NCBI GenBank assembly: GCA_964642315.1
Contig: CAZXOG010000008.1
Coordinates: 1 to 9,807 of the forward strand
DNA length: 9,807 nt
From: JAGVDM01 sp964642315
GTDB lineage: Bacteria; Patescibacteriota; Gracilibacteria; Peribacterales; Peribacteraceae
Reading direction: 5' to 3'
Part shown: positions 1 to 5,889 of the stretch, one piece after another
Layout of the letters: the number at the start of each line of letters is the position of its first letter
How positions within the stretch are numbered: the first letter of the stretch is position 1
Position numbers and translations under genes: made by a program
The notes under the pieces: model-generated
What the model was told of the DNA's origin: nothing
The model's database searches: none
Seen by the model: the letters and a program-made list of their open reading frames with translations, nothing else

Positions 1-388
1 CTTCCGCTTTCGCTTGGGACTGGTTCTCCGAGATCCGCTCGAGCGTGCGCATGAGCGTAAGGAATTCGCGGTTCTCCGGGGAGTCCGAGAGGGTGAGATC
101 CGGCGCGGCATCGTGCAGCGCGTCCTCGCCGCTTCCTTCAGCTGCTTCTTCCTCCAGTGCCGCAGGGTGTTGTTCCGCGAAGATCGCCTCCTGTTCCGCC
201 TGGCGGCGCGCGGCGCTCTCGCTCTGCTGGCGATCCACGCGGTCCGCCGTTTCCCGCGGCTGCGAAGGGAGCAGGAGCTCATTGCTCAGAAGCACGTCGT
301 ATGGGTTCATGTAAGCAAACGCCACGCCCGGCACGAACGCGAGCGTCGCGGCGGCGATCCAGGCCAGTGATCGTGTGCGTGTGAGCAT
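1..388 (-). CDS. Secreted protein of unknown function, 5' part only (3' end outside window)
   Basis: Reading frame open from an ATG at 388-386 to the left edge, giving 129 complete codons with no stop. The product begins with a typical Sec signal peptide: basic n-region MLTRTR, hydrophobic core at about residues 8-24, and an AFA signal peptidase I site at 23-25 followed by YMNPYD. The exported part is rich in Glu, Gln and Ala; residues 47-84 look helical or coiled-coil (RVDRQQSESAARRQAEQ), then comes an acidic linker (83-96). I recognise no family. It is the third gene of a run of exported proteins, 28 bp after the preceding stop. The start is supported by a -10 box exactly 6 nt upstream (395-400) and the absence of an SD sequence. 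The full length and any membrane anchor lie outside the window. Confidence 0.8.
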   Translation of the reverse strand, partial: MLTRTRSLAWIAAATLAFVPGVAFAYMNPYDVLLSNELLLPSQPRETADRVDRQQSESAARRQAEQEAIFAEQHPAALEEEAAEGSGEDALHDAAPDLTLSDSPENREFLTLMRTLERISENQSQAKAE

Positions 389-394
389 CAGAGT

Positions 395-423
395 ATTGTA
401 GCAGATTTCGCGGAGGTTAACAA
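395..423 (-). promoter_or_regulatory. Extended -10 promoter for the partial secreted-protein gene, predicting a leaderless mRNA
   Basis: On the minus strand, -35 TTGTTA (423-418), a 17-nt spacer, then TGC-TACAAT (-10 at 400-395, TGn at 403-401), then exactly 6 nt and ATG. Transcription starting about 7 nt after the -10 would begin at or next to the A of the start codon. The -35 overlaps the TAA stop of the preceding gene (419-417). Seen directly as sequence; promoter activity is inferred. Confidence 0.6.
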
Positions 424-1487
424 TCCTCTTCTTGGGTGATGTGGCACTTGTAAAACTCCTGGTCGTCGAGCACCCCATCGCCGTCGGTATCCACGTTGAG
501 CGGGTTCGTTTCATCCTTGTCCACCGTGCCGTTCAGGTTCTTATCTTCCCAGACGATCTTATCGAGCGTCGCGGGTACGTAGCCCTTCGGCGCGCTGAAG
601 TGCGTGCGGATGCTGTAGTCGGCAATGCAGTAGCCGTCGCAGAGCCCGTCACGATCCGAATCCCATGCGATTGGCGAGGTTTCCCCGGGATCCGTGCGGC
701 CGTTCTTGTTTTTGTCTTCAATGCCATCGATGATGCCGTCCCCGTCGGTATCGCGGCGGATTGGGCTCGTTCCCATGCCGAAGTGCTCTACTCCGTCGAG
801 GATGCCGTCATCATCGGTATCGGCATCGTACGCAATCGTGCCAACCTCTGTTTCCAGCTTGGAGTTCAGGCTGTCCTTGTCGGTATCCAGCCCGATCGGG
901 AGAACGGCTTCCGTCATCAGGTAGCACGTGTCGCCGGCGCGGAACATTTCCTTCTGGTGCCGGATCTGCCCGCGGACGCTCCCCGCCTCGTTCAAGTCTT
1001 CCTCGGTGAAGCTGCGCAGCGTGGTGAACGGGGTTCTGCGCTCTTCCTGCAGCTTTTTCTGGATCATGGTCTGTTCGAGTTCCGAGAGGAAGATTTTCCC
1101 AGGCAGAATGCCGACCTTGTTCTTGAGATCTTCCTCCTCGAAGCTCTCGGGGAAGCAATATCCCCAGTAGCGCACCCTGTCGCCGCTGCGGCCGAGAAGC
1201 GTTTTCCTCGTGATTTCCTGCCCATCCATATCGAGCGGCATGTGGAAGATCACGTTCGTATCTGCAGGAACGGTGGCGCCTTTCTCAAGCTGTTCTGCCG
1301 TAATGGTCTTCCACACCACTTGTCCCCGCAGGTGCGCCGGGAGCAGGCGCGCGGCGAGCTCCTCGCCGGGGACGTCGGCGTTCCGCTGCATGCCGTACGC
1401 CACGAACCCGAGGAACACGATGCCGATGCAGAGGGCGAACCATCCGCAGGCATTCCGTGGCGAGAAGAGCGACCGACGCGAGATCAT
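417..1487 (-). CDS. Membrane-anchored protein with thrombospondin type 3-like calcium-binding repeats
   Basis: 356 aa from ATG 1487. The N-terminus (MISRRSLFSPRN) precedes one hydrophobic segment at about residues 14-32, most likely an uncleaved signal anchor because no AxA site follows. Residues 40-190 match no family I know. From about 198 to 343 come Asp-rich calcium-loop repeats of the TSP3/EF-loop kind: DTDKDSLN (201), DADTDDDGILDG (221), DTDGDGIIDG (246), DSDRDGLCDG (276) and DTDGDGVLDD (333). Two related linkers contain EDKN-x-NG-x-x-D-x-x-ET (257-270 and 314-327). Eight cysteines are present, the last being the C-terminal residue. Such repeats are known to bind Ca2+ and stiffen extracellular proteins. 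An upstream in-frame ATG at 1523 would overlap the preceding gene; ATG 1487 is chosen because it lies 7 nt after that gene's stop and 6 nt after a perfect TATAAT. Probable role: surface or adhesion protein; partner unknown. Confidence 0.85.
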   Translation of the reverse strand: MISRRSLFSPRNACGWFALCIGIVFLGFVAYGMQRNADVPGEELAARLLPAHLRGQVVWKTITAEQLEKGATVPADTNVIFHMPLDMDGQEITRKTLLGRSGDRVRYWGYCFPESFEEEDLKNKVGILPGKIFLSELEQTMIQKKLQEERRTPFTTLRSFTEEDLNEAGSVRGQIRHQKEMFRAGDTCYLMTEAVLPIGLDTDKDSLNSKLETEVGTIAYDADTDDDGILDGVEHFGMGTSPIRRDTDGDGIIDGIEDKNKNGRTDPGETSPIAWDSDRDGLCDGYCIADYSIRTHFSAPKGYVPATLDKIVWEDKNLNGTVDKDETNPLNVDTDGDGVLDDQEFYKCHITQEEDC

Positions 1488-1493
1488 CAAAGA

Positions 1494-1502
1494 ATTATAC
1501 CA
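1494..1502 (-). promoter_or_regulatory. Extended -10 promoter for the TSP3-repeat gene, predicting a leaderless mRNA
   Basis: Minus strand TGG-TATAAT (1502-1494), then exactly 6 nt (TCTTTG) and ATG at 1487. The -10 hexamer matches the consensus perfectly and includes the TAA stop of the upstream gene (1497-1495). No good -35 is seen at 16-18 nt, as expected for an extended -10 promoter. There is no SD. It may give the TSP3 gene its own transcript besides any read-through. Confidence 0.6.
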
Positions 1503-3522
1503 CAGAACGACGATGTGCGCCATGCTTCTGTCCTGCGTGATGTCTGATCTTCTTCAAGCCCTTTTTGACGCGTGAAATCTTCCAGTGGGTAACGAGGCGC
1601 CGCCGCCGCGTTTTCGTGCGCTTCCACGTCAGAGCGAGGAGTGCCGCGCTCCCGCCGACGAGCCCGATAATCGCGACGATAATCGCGACGACCTTCGTGA
1701 GGATGAACGAGACAATCCATCCGCGGATTTTCGAAGCGAATGTCGGGAATAGCGCGCTGCGCTGTTCTGGGGTGAGGAACGCAAGAAGCAGTTCGCGCTG
1801 TTCATCCGTGAGCCGGGACAGGATTTCGTCACGCTTGCCCGGATCGAGCGACGAGAGGAGCGAGAACAGCTGATCGCGGTTGAGGCGGACGAGAAGAGCG
1901 AAGAGCGCGTCCTGCGGCAGCGTGGTGAGAACATGCTCGAGATCCTGCGGAGAGAGATCCGAGAGCAGGCTGAACAGATCATCCGTGCCCAGGTGCTGCA
2001 GTACCGTGGCGAGGTCATCGCCGGAGAGTTGCCGGAGGGCGAGCGCCCGCTGTTCCGGCGAGAGCCGGTCCAGCAGATCTTTAAGCTGGTGCGGCGGGAG
2101 CGTCGGCAAGATCTGCGCGAGTTCCATGATCGGGAGCCCGGCGAGCATGGTGGTGTACTGCTCGTCGGTGATATCCGGGAAGAGCGCCCGCCGGTCTTCC
2201 GGCGAGAGCCGTGCGAGGAGCCTGGCCTGCTCGCTCTGTGGAAGCGACTGCAGGAGCTGCCTGCGCTGCGCCGGTGTCAGTGCTGTGAGCACGTCGAGCA
2301 GATCATTCTCCGGGAGGGTGCGGAGCACCTGTTGTAGCGCCTGCGGCGAGAGCTCGCGCAGCGTTTCCGCGAGCGTGTCCGGCTTGAGGCGCGTGAGCAC
2401 TTCGCCCAGGTCTTCCGGCGACAGCTTGGTGAGGAGCGCCTCTCGTTGCTGCGGTTCAAGCCGTCGCATCGTGTCTTCCAGTCCTTCGTCCGTGAGGTTG
2501 GTGAGCACGGCACCGAGATCGGCGCTGCTGAGCTGGCCGAGCAGGGAACCGAGCGTCGCTGGATCCAGTTTCTCGAGCGTCGCCGCAAGGTCCTGCGGGC
2601 TCAAGGCGGTAAGCACTTCGCCCAGAGCTTCCGGGGGGAGAGACGAGAGCACGCGTGTCGTTTCCTCCGGGCTGAGCGAGCCAAGCACATCGCCGAGAGC
2701 TGCGCTGTCGAGCGATGTGAGCGCCTTGCCGAGGCTCTCGGGATCGAGGGACGCAAGAAGGTTTCCCGCAGTGCCATCTGGCAAAGTTGTGAGTGTTTTT
2801 GCAATGTCTTCCGGACTCATTTTGGAGAAGAGCTGCCGGAGGGATTCCGGGGAGAGGCCCGCGAGGAAATCACGCAGCCCTTCCGGCGTGAGACGCGAGA
2901 GGAGATCGCCGATCGCTTCCGCGTTAAGCTTGCCGAGGAGACCTGTGAGCGAATCCGGTGTGAGCTTGCGCAGGAAGTCGAAGAGCCCTTCCGGCGAGAG
3001 ATTCTTCAGCATGTCCATGAGCCCGTCGGGGCTCAGCAAATCGATGATCTTTCGCAGGATATCGCTCCCCACTCCCTTGATGAAATCCCACAGGCCGCCA
3101 GGGTTGAGCGACGTGAAGAACTTCTCGAGGTCTGGCTGAGGGACGCTATCGAGGATCGATGCGAGATCCGTGGAATTGAGCGATGTGAGGTGCTGCACGA
3201 AGTCGCTCTCCGCGCTCGCGCGGTCGCCCGTCCCGCCGCAGCGGGTCGGCGTATCGTTCGATCCGAGTGTCCCGAAGCAGCGGATCGCCCAATCCCGCGT
3301 GCGTTCCGGCCCCTCTGTGCCGCCATTCCGGCTGCCACCGCCGCCGGCTGAGTCATCATCGTCCCCCTGCCCCCCATTCGGGAAGAACGAACCATCGAGC
3401 AGGTTCGGCACGGGGCCGAAAAACGTATCCCACATGCGCGCGGCACGAGCTGTGTCGGCGGTGCCGAGGAGCAGGATCAGGCAGGCGGTGATTCCCGTCG
3501 CAATAGTCGTGCGCGATGCCAT
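1495..3522 (-). CDS. Exported solenoid protein with 40 tandem 12-residue repeats, C-terminal membrane anchor and basic tail
   Basis: 675 aa from ATG 3522; an in-frame TTG at 3525 is possible, but ATG has a -10 exactly 6 nt upstream. Order of parts: signal peptide 1-27 (ARA cleavage site at 25-27); a low-complexity linker with DDDD and GGGG runs (about 48-70); two cysteines (82 and 95) that could form a disulfide; then residues 115-594 as exactly 40 repeats of 12 residues with no insertion or deletion. The consensus is L-[STDP]-P-[ED]-x-L-x-x-x-L-x-x, with hydrophobics at repeat positions 1, 6, 9 and 10. One membrane span follows (about 610-632), then a 42-residue tail (634-675) with 17 Lys/Arg, 5 His and no acidic residue. 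The signal peptide plus C-terminal span imply the repeats are outside and the tail is in the cytoplasm. The pattern resembles the superhelical N-terminal domain of MgtE, but CBS and transporter domains are absent. First gene of the surface locus; stop 7 nt before the next ATG. Function unknown; a stalk or binding scaffold is a guess. Confidence 0.9.
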   Translation of the reverse strand: MASRTTIATGITACLILLLGTADTARAARMWDTFFGPVPNLLDGSFFPNGGQGDDDDSAGGGGSRNGGTEGPERTRDWAIRCFGTLGSNDTPTRCGGTGDRASAESDFVQHLTSLNSTDLASILDSVPQPDLEKFFTSLNPGGLWDFIKGVGSDILRKIIDLLSPDGLMDMLKNLSPEGLFDFLRKLTPDSLTGLLGKLNAEAIGDLLSRLTPEGLRDFLAGLSPESLRQLFSKMSPEDIAKTLTTLPDGTAGNLLASLDPESLGKALTSLDSAALGDVLGSLSPEETTRVLSSLPPEALGEVLTALSPQDLAATLEKLDPATLGSLLGQLSSADLGAVLTNLTDEGLEDTMRRLEPQQREALLTKLSPEDLGEVLTRLKPDTLAETLRELSPQALQQVLRTLPENDLLDVLTALTPAQRRQLLQSLPQSEQARLLARLSPEDRRALFPDITDEQYTTMLAGLPIMELAQILPTLPPHQLKDLLDRLSPEQRALALRQLSGDDLATVLQHLGTDDLFSLLSDLSPQDLEHVLTTLPQDALFALLVRLNRDQLFSLLSSLDPGKRDEILSRLTDEQRELLLAFLTPEQRSALFPTFASKIRGWIVSFILTKVVAIIVAIIGLVGGSAALLALTWKRTKTRRRRLVTHWKISRVKKGLKKIRHHAGQKHGAHRRSVV
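1741..3180 (-). repeat. Coding tandem array: 40 units of 36 bp (12 codons) in perfect register
   Basis: Splitting residues 115-594 of the exported solenoid protein every 12 residues puts a hydrophobic residue (L, occasionally V, I or M) at position 1 of each unit. Units have diverged at the DNA level, but some keep clear similarity: the units at 2605-2640 and 2389-2424 agree at 27 of 36 bases, including a 14-base identical run. The first four units (residues 115-162) are degenerate. Units 28 (439-450) and 40 (583-594) both end in ALFP-x, suggesting module boundaries. Confidence 0.9.
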
Positions 3523-3528
3523 CAAACT

Positions 3529-3537
3529 ATTCTATCA
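3529..3537 (-). promoter_or_regulatory. Extended -10 promoter for the 40-repeat protein gene, predicting a leaderless mRNA
   Basis: Minus strand TGA-TAGAAT (3537-3529), then 6 nt (AGTTTG) and ATG at 3522. Same layout and spacing as the promoters of the next two genes on this strand. No SD and no convincing -35 are visible. Activity is inferred from the pattern. Confidence 0.55.
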
Positions 3538-3566
3538 CATTTCGTCGTTCAGTGCATGGGAGAAGT

Positions 3567-3660
3567 CAGTATGTAGGGACCAGTATTCAGGGACCAGTAT
3601 GCACAGGGTGCCATGTGGAAGGCATCCCCTGGATACTGAATACTTTCCCCTGAATACTCC
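3567..3660. repeat. Palindromic intergenic element made of 14-bp tandem repeats
   Basis: Left arm: three consecutive 14-mers of the type CAGTATnnAGGGAC (3567-3580, 3581-3594, 3595-3608). Right arm: the same motif inverted, TGAATACT at 3637-3644 and 3651-3658, again 14 bp apart. Near the centre TGCC (3609-3612) and GGCA (3621-3624) close a loop of 8 nt, so the whole element can fold as a long imperfect hairpin. It lies between the divergent starts of the 40-repeat gene and dnaJ. It contains no ORF. It may be a REP/MITE-like repeat, a regulatory site, or both. Confidence 0.7.
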
Positions 3661-3705
3661 CGAGAGTCCGGTAAGGTTTTCTGTGCAACGCTCAGTGCGT
3701 ATCGC

Positions 3706-3711
3706 TATCAT
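3706..3711 (+). promoter_or_regulatory. Possible -10 box for dnaJ
   Basis: TATCAT lies 14 nt before the dnaJ ATG, which would give a very short 5' leader of about 7 nt with no SD. No convincing -35 is present. No inverted repeat of the CIRCE type (TTAGCACTC with its inverted partner) is seen, so HrcA control is not supported by this sequence. Confidence 0.3.
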
Positions 3712-3725
3712 CTGCGAGAACAGCG

Positions 3726-4799
3726 ATGGCGAAGGATTTCTACAGCATCCTCGGCGTGAACTCTTCGGCGACGGAGGAGGATATCAAGCGCGCATATCGC
3801 CGCCTGAGTAAGGAGCTGCATCCTGACAGGAACAAGGGGGATAAGGGCGCCGAACAGCGTTACAAGGAAGTGAACGAGGCATACGAGACGCTCAAGGATC
3901 CGAAGAAGCGCAAGATGTACGACCAGTTCGGCACAACAGGAGGTCCCGGCGGTGCGGGTTTTGAGGGGTTCCGTGGATTCCATGGGTTCAACCCGGAGGA
4001 TTTTGCCGGATTCTCGGATATTTTTGAGAGCTTCTTCGGCGGTGGCTCGCGCGGCGGACAGAGGAGGGAGTCGCACGGCAACGATATTGAAGTGGAAGTC
4101 ACGGTGGATTTCCGCGATACGGTTCAGGGCGCACGGCACACGGTCACGCTACGCCGGCAGCAGGCGTGTGAGGCATGCAATGGATCGGGTGCCAAAACAG
4201 AGACGCGAAAAGTTCGCTGTAAGAAGTGTGGAGGCACGGGGCAAATTGTTCATTCTGTACAGTCATTCTTTGGCACGATCCGTCAGAGCGCCGTATGCAC
4301 CGAGTGCCGCGGGAGTGGGGAAGTGCCGGAACATCCCTGTCCATCCTGTGGCGGGGAGGGTCGGAAGGAGGAAAAAACCACTGTAGCAGTTGAGATTCCT
4401 GCCGGTATTCAAGATGGCCAGACGCTCCGTCTGCGCGGGCAGGGCGAGGCGGGCAGGCAAGGAACGGCTGCCGGAGATCTCTTCGTGCACGTGCGCGTCC
4501 GTCCTGATCCGAGATTCGTCCGCGAGGGGGACGATATCCGGTCGGAGTTCACGCTTCCCGCGCTCGACGCGATCCTCGGGACCGAGATGGAGGTAGAGAC
4601 CGTGCACGGACCCGTGGCGCTGCGTATCCCCGAGGGGACGCAACCTGAACAGGTGTTCCGCCTAAAAGGGAAAGGGATGCCCGTTCTCGGCAGCGGCCGC
4701 CACGGCGACCACTATGTTACGGTGCACATCGAAATTCCACACAAGCTCAGCAGGAAGGAGCAAGTGTTGCTGGAAGAATGGAGGAAAATTTTGGGCTGA
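3726..4799 (+). CDS. dnaJ: Chaperone protein DnaJ (type I Hsp40)
   Basis: 357 aa, slightly shorter than the usual 370-380 aa. Co-chaperone that delivers unfolded proteins to DnaK and stimulates its ATPase in the cytoplasm. All type I parts are present: J domain at about 4-68 with HPD at 32-34; Gly/Phe-rich region at about 70-115; four CxxCxGxG zinc motifs (C148/C151, C165/C168, C191/C194, C205/C208) binding two Zn2+; and C-terminal substrate-binding domains from about 215 (EIPAGIQDGQTLRLRGQG). The start ATG fits the family N-terminus MAKDFYSILG. No SD precedes it. dnaK and grpE are not adjacent, so it appears to be a single-gene unit. It converges with the KH-R3H gene, and the gap is filled by an inverted repeat that begins directly after its TGA stop. 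Confidence 0.97.
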   Translation: MAKDFYSILGVNSSATEEDIKRAYRRLSKELHPDRNKGDKGAEQRYKEVNEAYETLKDPKKRKMYDQFGTTGGPGGAGFEGFRGFHGFNPEDFAGFSDIFESFFGGGSRGGQRRESHGNDIEVEVTVDFRDTVQGARHTVTLRRQQACEACNGSGAKTETRKVRCKKCGGTGQIVHSVQSFFGTIRQSAVCTECRGSGEVPEHPCPSCGGEGRKEEKTTVAVEIPAGIQDGQTLRLRGQGEAGRQGTAAGDLFVHVRVRPDPRFVREGDDIRSEFTLPALDAILGTEMEVETVHGPVALRIPEGTQPEQVFRLKGKGMPVLGSGRHGDHYVTVHIEIPHKLSRKEQVLLEEWRKILG

Positions 4800-4881
4800 G
4801 GGATAGGGCTAGGGGAATTTCGAAACTTTGAAGCATACAAGCTCCCGAGGCTTCACGTTCCCCTAGCTCTAGCCCTATCCC
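4800..4881. repeat. Long inverted repeat filling the convergent dnaJ/khpB gap; possible bidirectional transcription stop
   Basis: The left arm 4800-4817 (GGGATAGGGCTAGGGGAA) begins one base after the dnaJ stop. The right arm 4858-4881 is its inverted copy with one extra 6-bp unit (AGCTAG), and ends next to the khpB stop codon. The arms are made of TAGGG-like units. An inner inverted pair TGAAGC (4829-4834) / GCTTCA (4850-4855) extends the fold. RNA from either strand could form a stable hairpin, but no U-tract follows, so it is not a classical intrinsic terminator. A role in ending or protecting both 3' ends is inferred. Confidence 0.65.
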
Positions 4882-5499
4882 CTATACATCCAGGTTCCCC
4901 AAGTCATCTTCCCCCTCCTGCACTGCGAGCACAGGGGAGAGCTCTTCTCCTTCCTGGGCGGATTGCTTTCCTTTTTCATCCTTCAATCGCAGTACCACTT
5001 GGCGGTAATCGCCTTCGCCGGTGCTCACGGTAGTGAGATCTTGCAGGCTCGGGGTATTTGCCACATGCATGTGCACGACGCGGCGGAAATACGGGCTCAT
5101 GGGCGGCAGGGCAATGCGGCTGCCGGTGCGGCGCACAAAATCCGCCTTCCGTTCCGCCGCCTGGCGGACTTTGTCCTCCTGATCGCGGCGGTATCCATCC
5201 ACATCGAGGACGATGAACGGGCTTCCTTCGCCTCCCTCTTTCGCGCGCACGATCACCTTGAGGAGGTGCTGCAGGGAGTTGAGCGTCTCCCCGTGCCAGC
5301 CGATGAGCTTGCTCGGTGATGGCGAAACGATATCGACGCGCTGGAAGCCTTCGCCGTCGGAGACATTCACCTTCTCGAACGGCAGTTTGAGCTGCGTGAG
5401 GAGTGCAGCGAGGATGTCCTGGATCATCGTCGCGTTCATATGGGCGTCAGGATAGCGGGAGGAAGCGTGGAGGACAAACCTGCGGTTTTTTTCCTCCAT
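4882..5499 (-). CDS. khpB: KH-R3H single-stranded RNA-binding protein (KhpB/Jag/EloR family)
   Basis: 205 aa from ATG 5499. A KH domain covers about 25-105 with the GxxG loop at 67-70 (IGWHGETL), and an R3H domain covers about 110-172 with the R-x3-H motif at R139-H143 (SPYFRRVVH) and the following STGEGDYRQVVLRL strand. A short acidic tail (174-205) ends the protein. In Firmicutes this family binds small RNAs and mRNAs and affects cell elongation and division. The N-terminal Jag_N domain is absent. The usual neighbours yidC and rnpA are not here. An in-frame ATG at 5577 would place the start inside the hup terminator and add 26 residues unlike the family, so ATG 5499 is preferred; a G-rich SD-like stretch (GGGTGG and AGGGG) lies just upstream. 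Confidence 0.88.
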   Translation of the reverse strand: MEEKNRRFVLHASSRYPDAHMNATMIQDILAALLTQLKLPFEKVNVSDGEGFQRVDIVSPSPSKLIGWHGETLNSLQHLLKVIVRAKEGGEGSPFIVLDVDGYRRDQEDKVRQAAERKADFVRRTGSRIALPPMSPYFRRVVHMHVANTPSLQDLTTVSTGEGDYRQVVLRLKDEKGKQSAQEGEELSPVLAVQEGEDDLGNLDV

Positions 5500-5557
5500 G
5501 AGCCACCCTTTCCCCTCGGCTTGTCGCAGATTGTTTCGGTGTCGCGGGTTAGTTGCG

Positions 5558-5588
5558 AAAAAGCCCCCGTTCATCACGGAGGCTTTTT
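5558..5588 (-). terminator. Intrinsic terminator of hup (sequence also symmetrical on the plus strand)
   Basis: A 9-bp stem (5562-5570 with 5576-5584, one G-T wobble pair) around a 5-nt loop is followed on the minus strand by a run of five T (plus-strand A at 5558-5562). It sits about 26 nt after the hup stop. The plus strand also has T5 at 5584-5588, so it could work both ways, although no plus-strand gene ends here. Confidence 0.88.
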
Positions 5589-5613
5589 GTAGAGCTGAAT
5601 GAGGACAATCCGA

Positions 5614-5889
5614 TTACCGGACGGCGTCCTTGAGCGTCTTGCCAGCCTTGAAGGTCGGGACCTTCATTGCCGGGATGGAAATGCGCTGGCTCGGATTGCG
5701 CGGGTTCACACCCTGGCGGGCGGCGCGGCGGGAGACCTTGAAGGTGCCGAAGCCGGTGACCGTGACGGACTTGCCGCCCTTGAGGTTCTTCGTCACGTAC
5801 GCGATGAACGCCTCGAGAGCATCGCCGGCAGCACGCTTGGTGACGCCAGCCGCATCCGCGATTGCGTTGATGAGGTCCTGCTTGGACAT
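5614..5889 (-). CDS. hup: DNA-binding protein HU
   Basis: 91 aa, the standard HU/IHF length. Small dimeric nucleoid protein that bends and compacts DNA. It shows the HU pattern: helical N-terminus MSKQDLINAIADAAGVTKRA, the GFGTFKVSRRAARQGVNPRNP region (about 46-66) where the beta-arm and the conserved DNA-intercalating Pro of RNP/RNPSQ lie, and the C-terminal FKAGKTLKDAVR. Transcribed alone: promoter at about 5923-5950 and terminator at 5558-5588. No SD precedes the start; instead the leader is pyrimidine-rich. It is divergent from topA, so two genes that govern DNA topology share one intergenic region. Confidence 0.96.
   Translation of the reverse strand: MSKQDLINAIADAAGVTKRAAGDALEAFIAYVTKNLKGGKSVTVTGFGTFKVSRRAARQGVNPRNPSQRISIPAMKVPTFKAGKTLKDAVR

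Noticed and set aside
14..370. Plus-strand frames in the first 400 bases
   Set aside because: Opposite a frame open to the left edge that has a clear signal peptide and a leaderless promoter.
1488..1523. Upstream ATG (1523) for the TSP3 gene
   Set aside because: It would overlap the end of the preceding gene and place the promoter inside the coding region; ATG 1487 fits the 6-nt rule seen at two other genes.
432..1547. 371-codon plus-strand open frame opposite the TSP3-repeat gene
   Set aside because: Antisense shadow in GC-rich DNA. The minus-strand frame has a membrane segment and unmistakable calcium repeats; this one shows no family likeness.
1880..3351. Long plus-strand frames (419 and 301 codons) opposite the 40-repeat gene
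   Set aside because: The products are Ser/Arg- or Glu/Arg-rich repeats that simply mirror the 36-bp array; a stop-free unit of 36 bp keeps antisense frames open.
1495..3522. MgtE magnesium transporter
   Set aside because: Only the helical repeat pattern is alike; CBS domains and the multi-span transporter domain are absent, and the protein has a signal peptide.
3567..3660. CRISPR array
   Set aside because: The units are 14 bp, directly adjacent or inverted, with no spacers of regular length and no cas gene.
5500..5577. Upstream ATG (5577) for the KH-R3H gene
   Set aside because: It lies inside the hup terminator hairpin and adds residues unlike the family.
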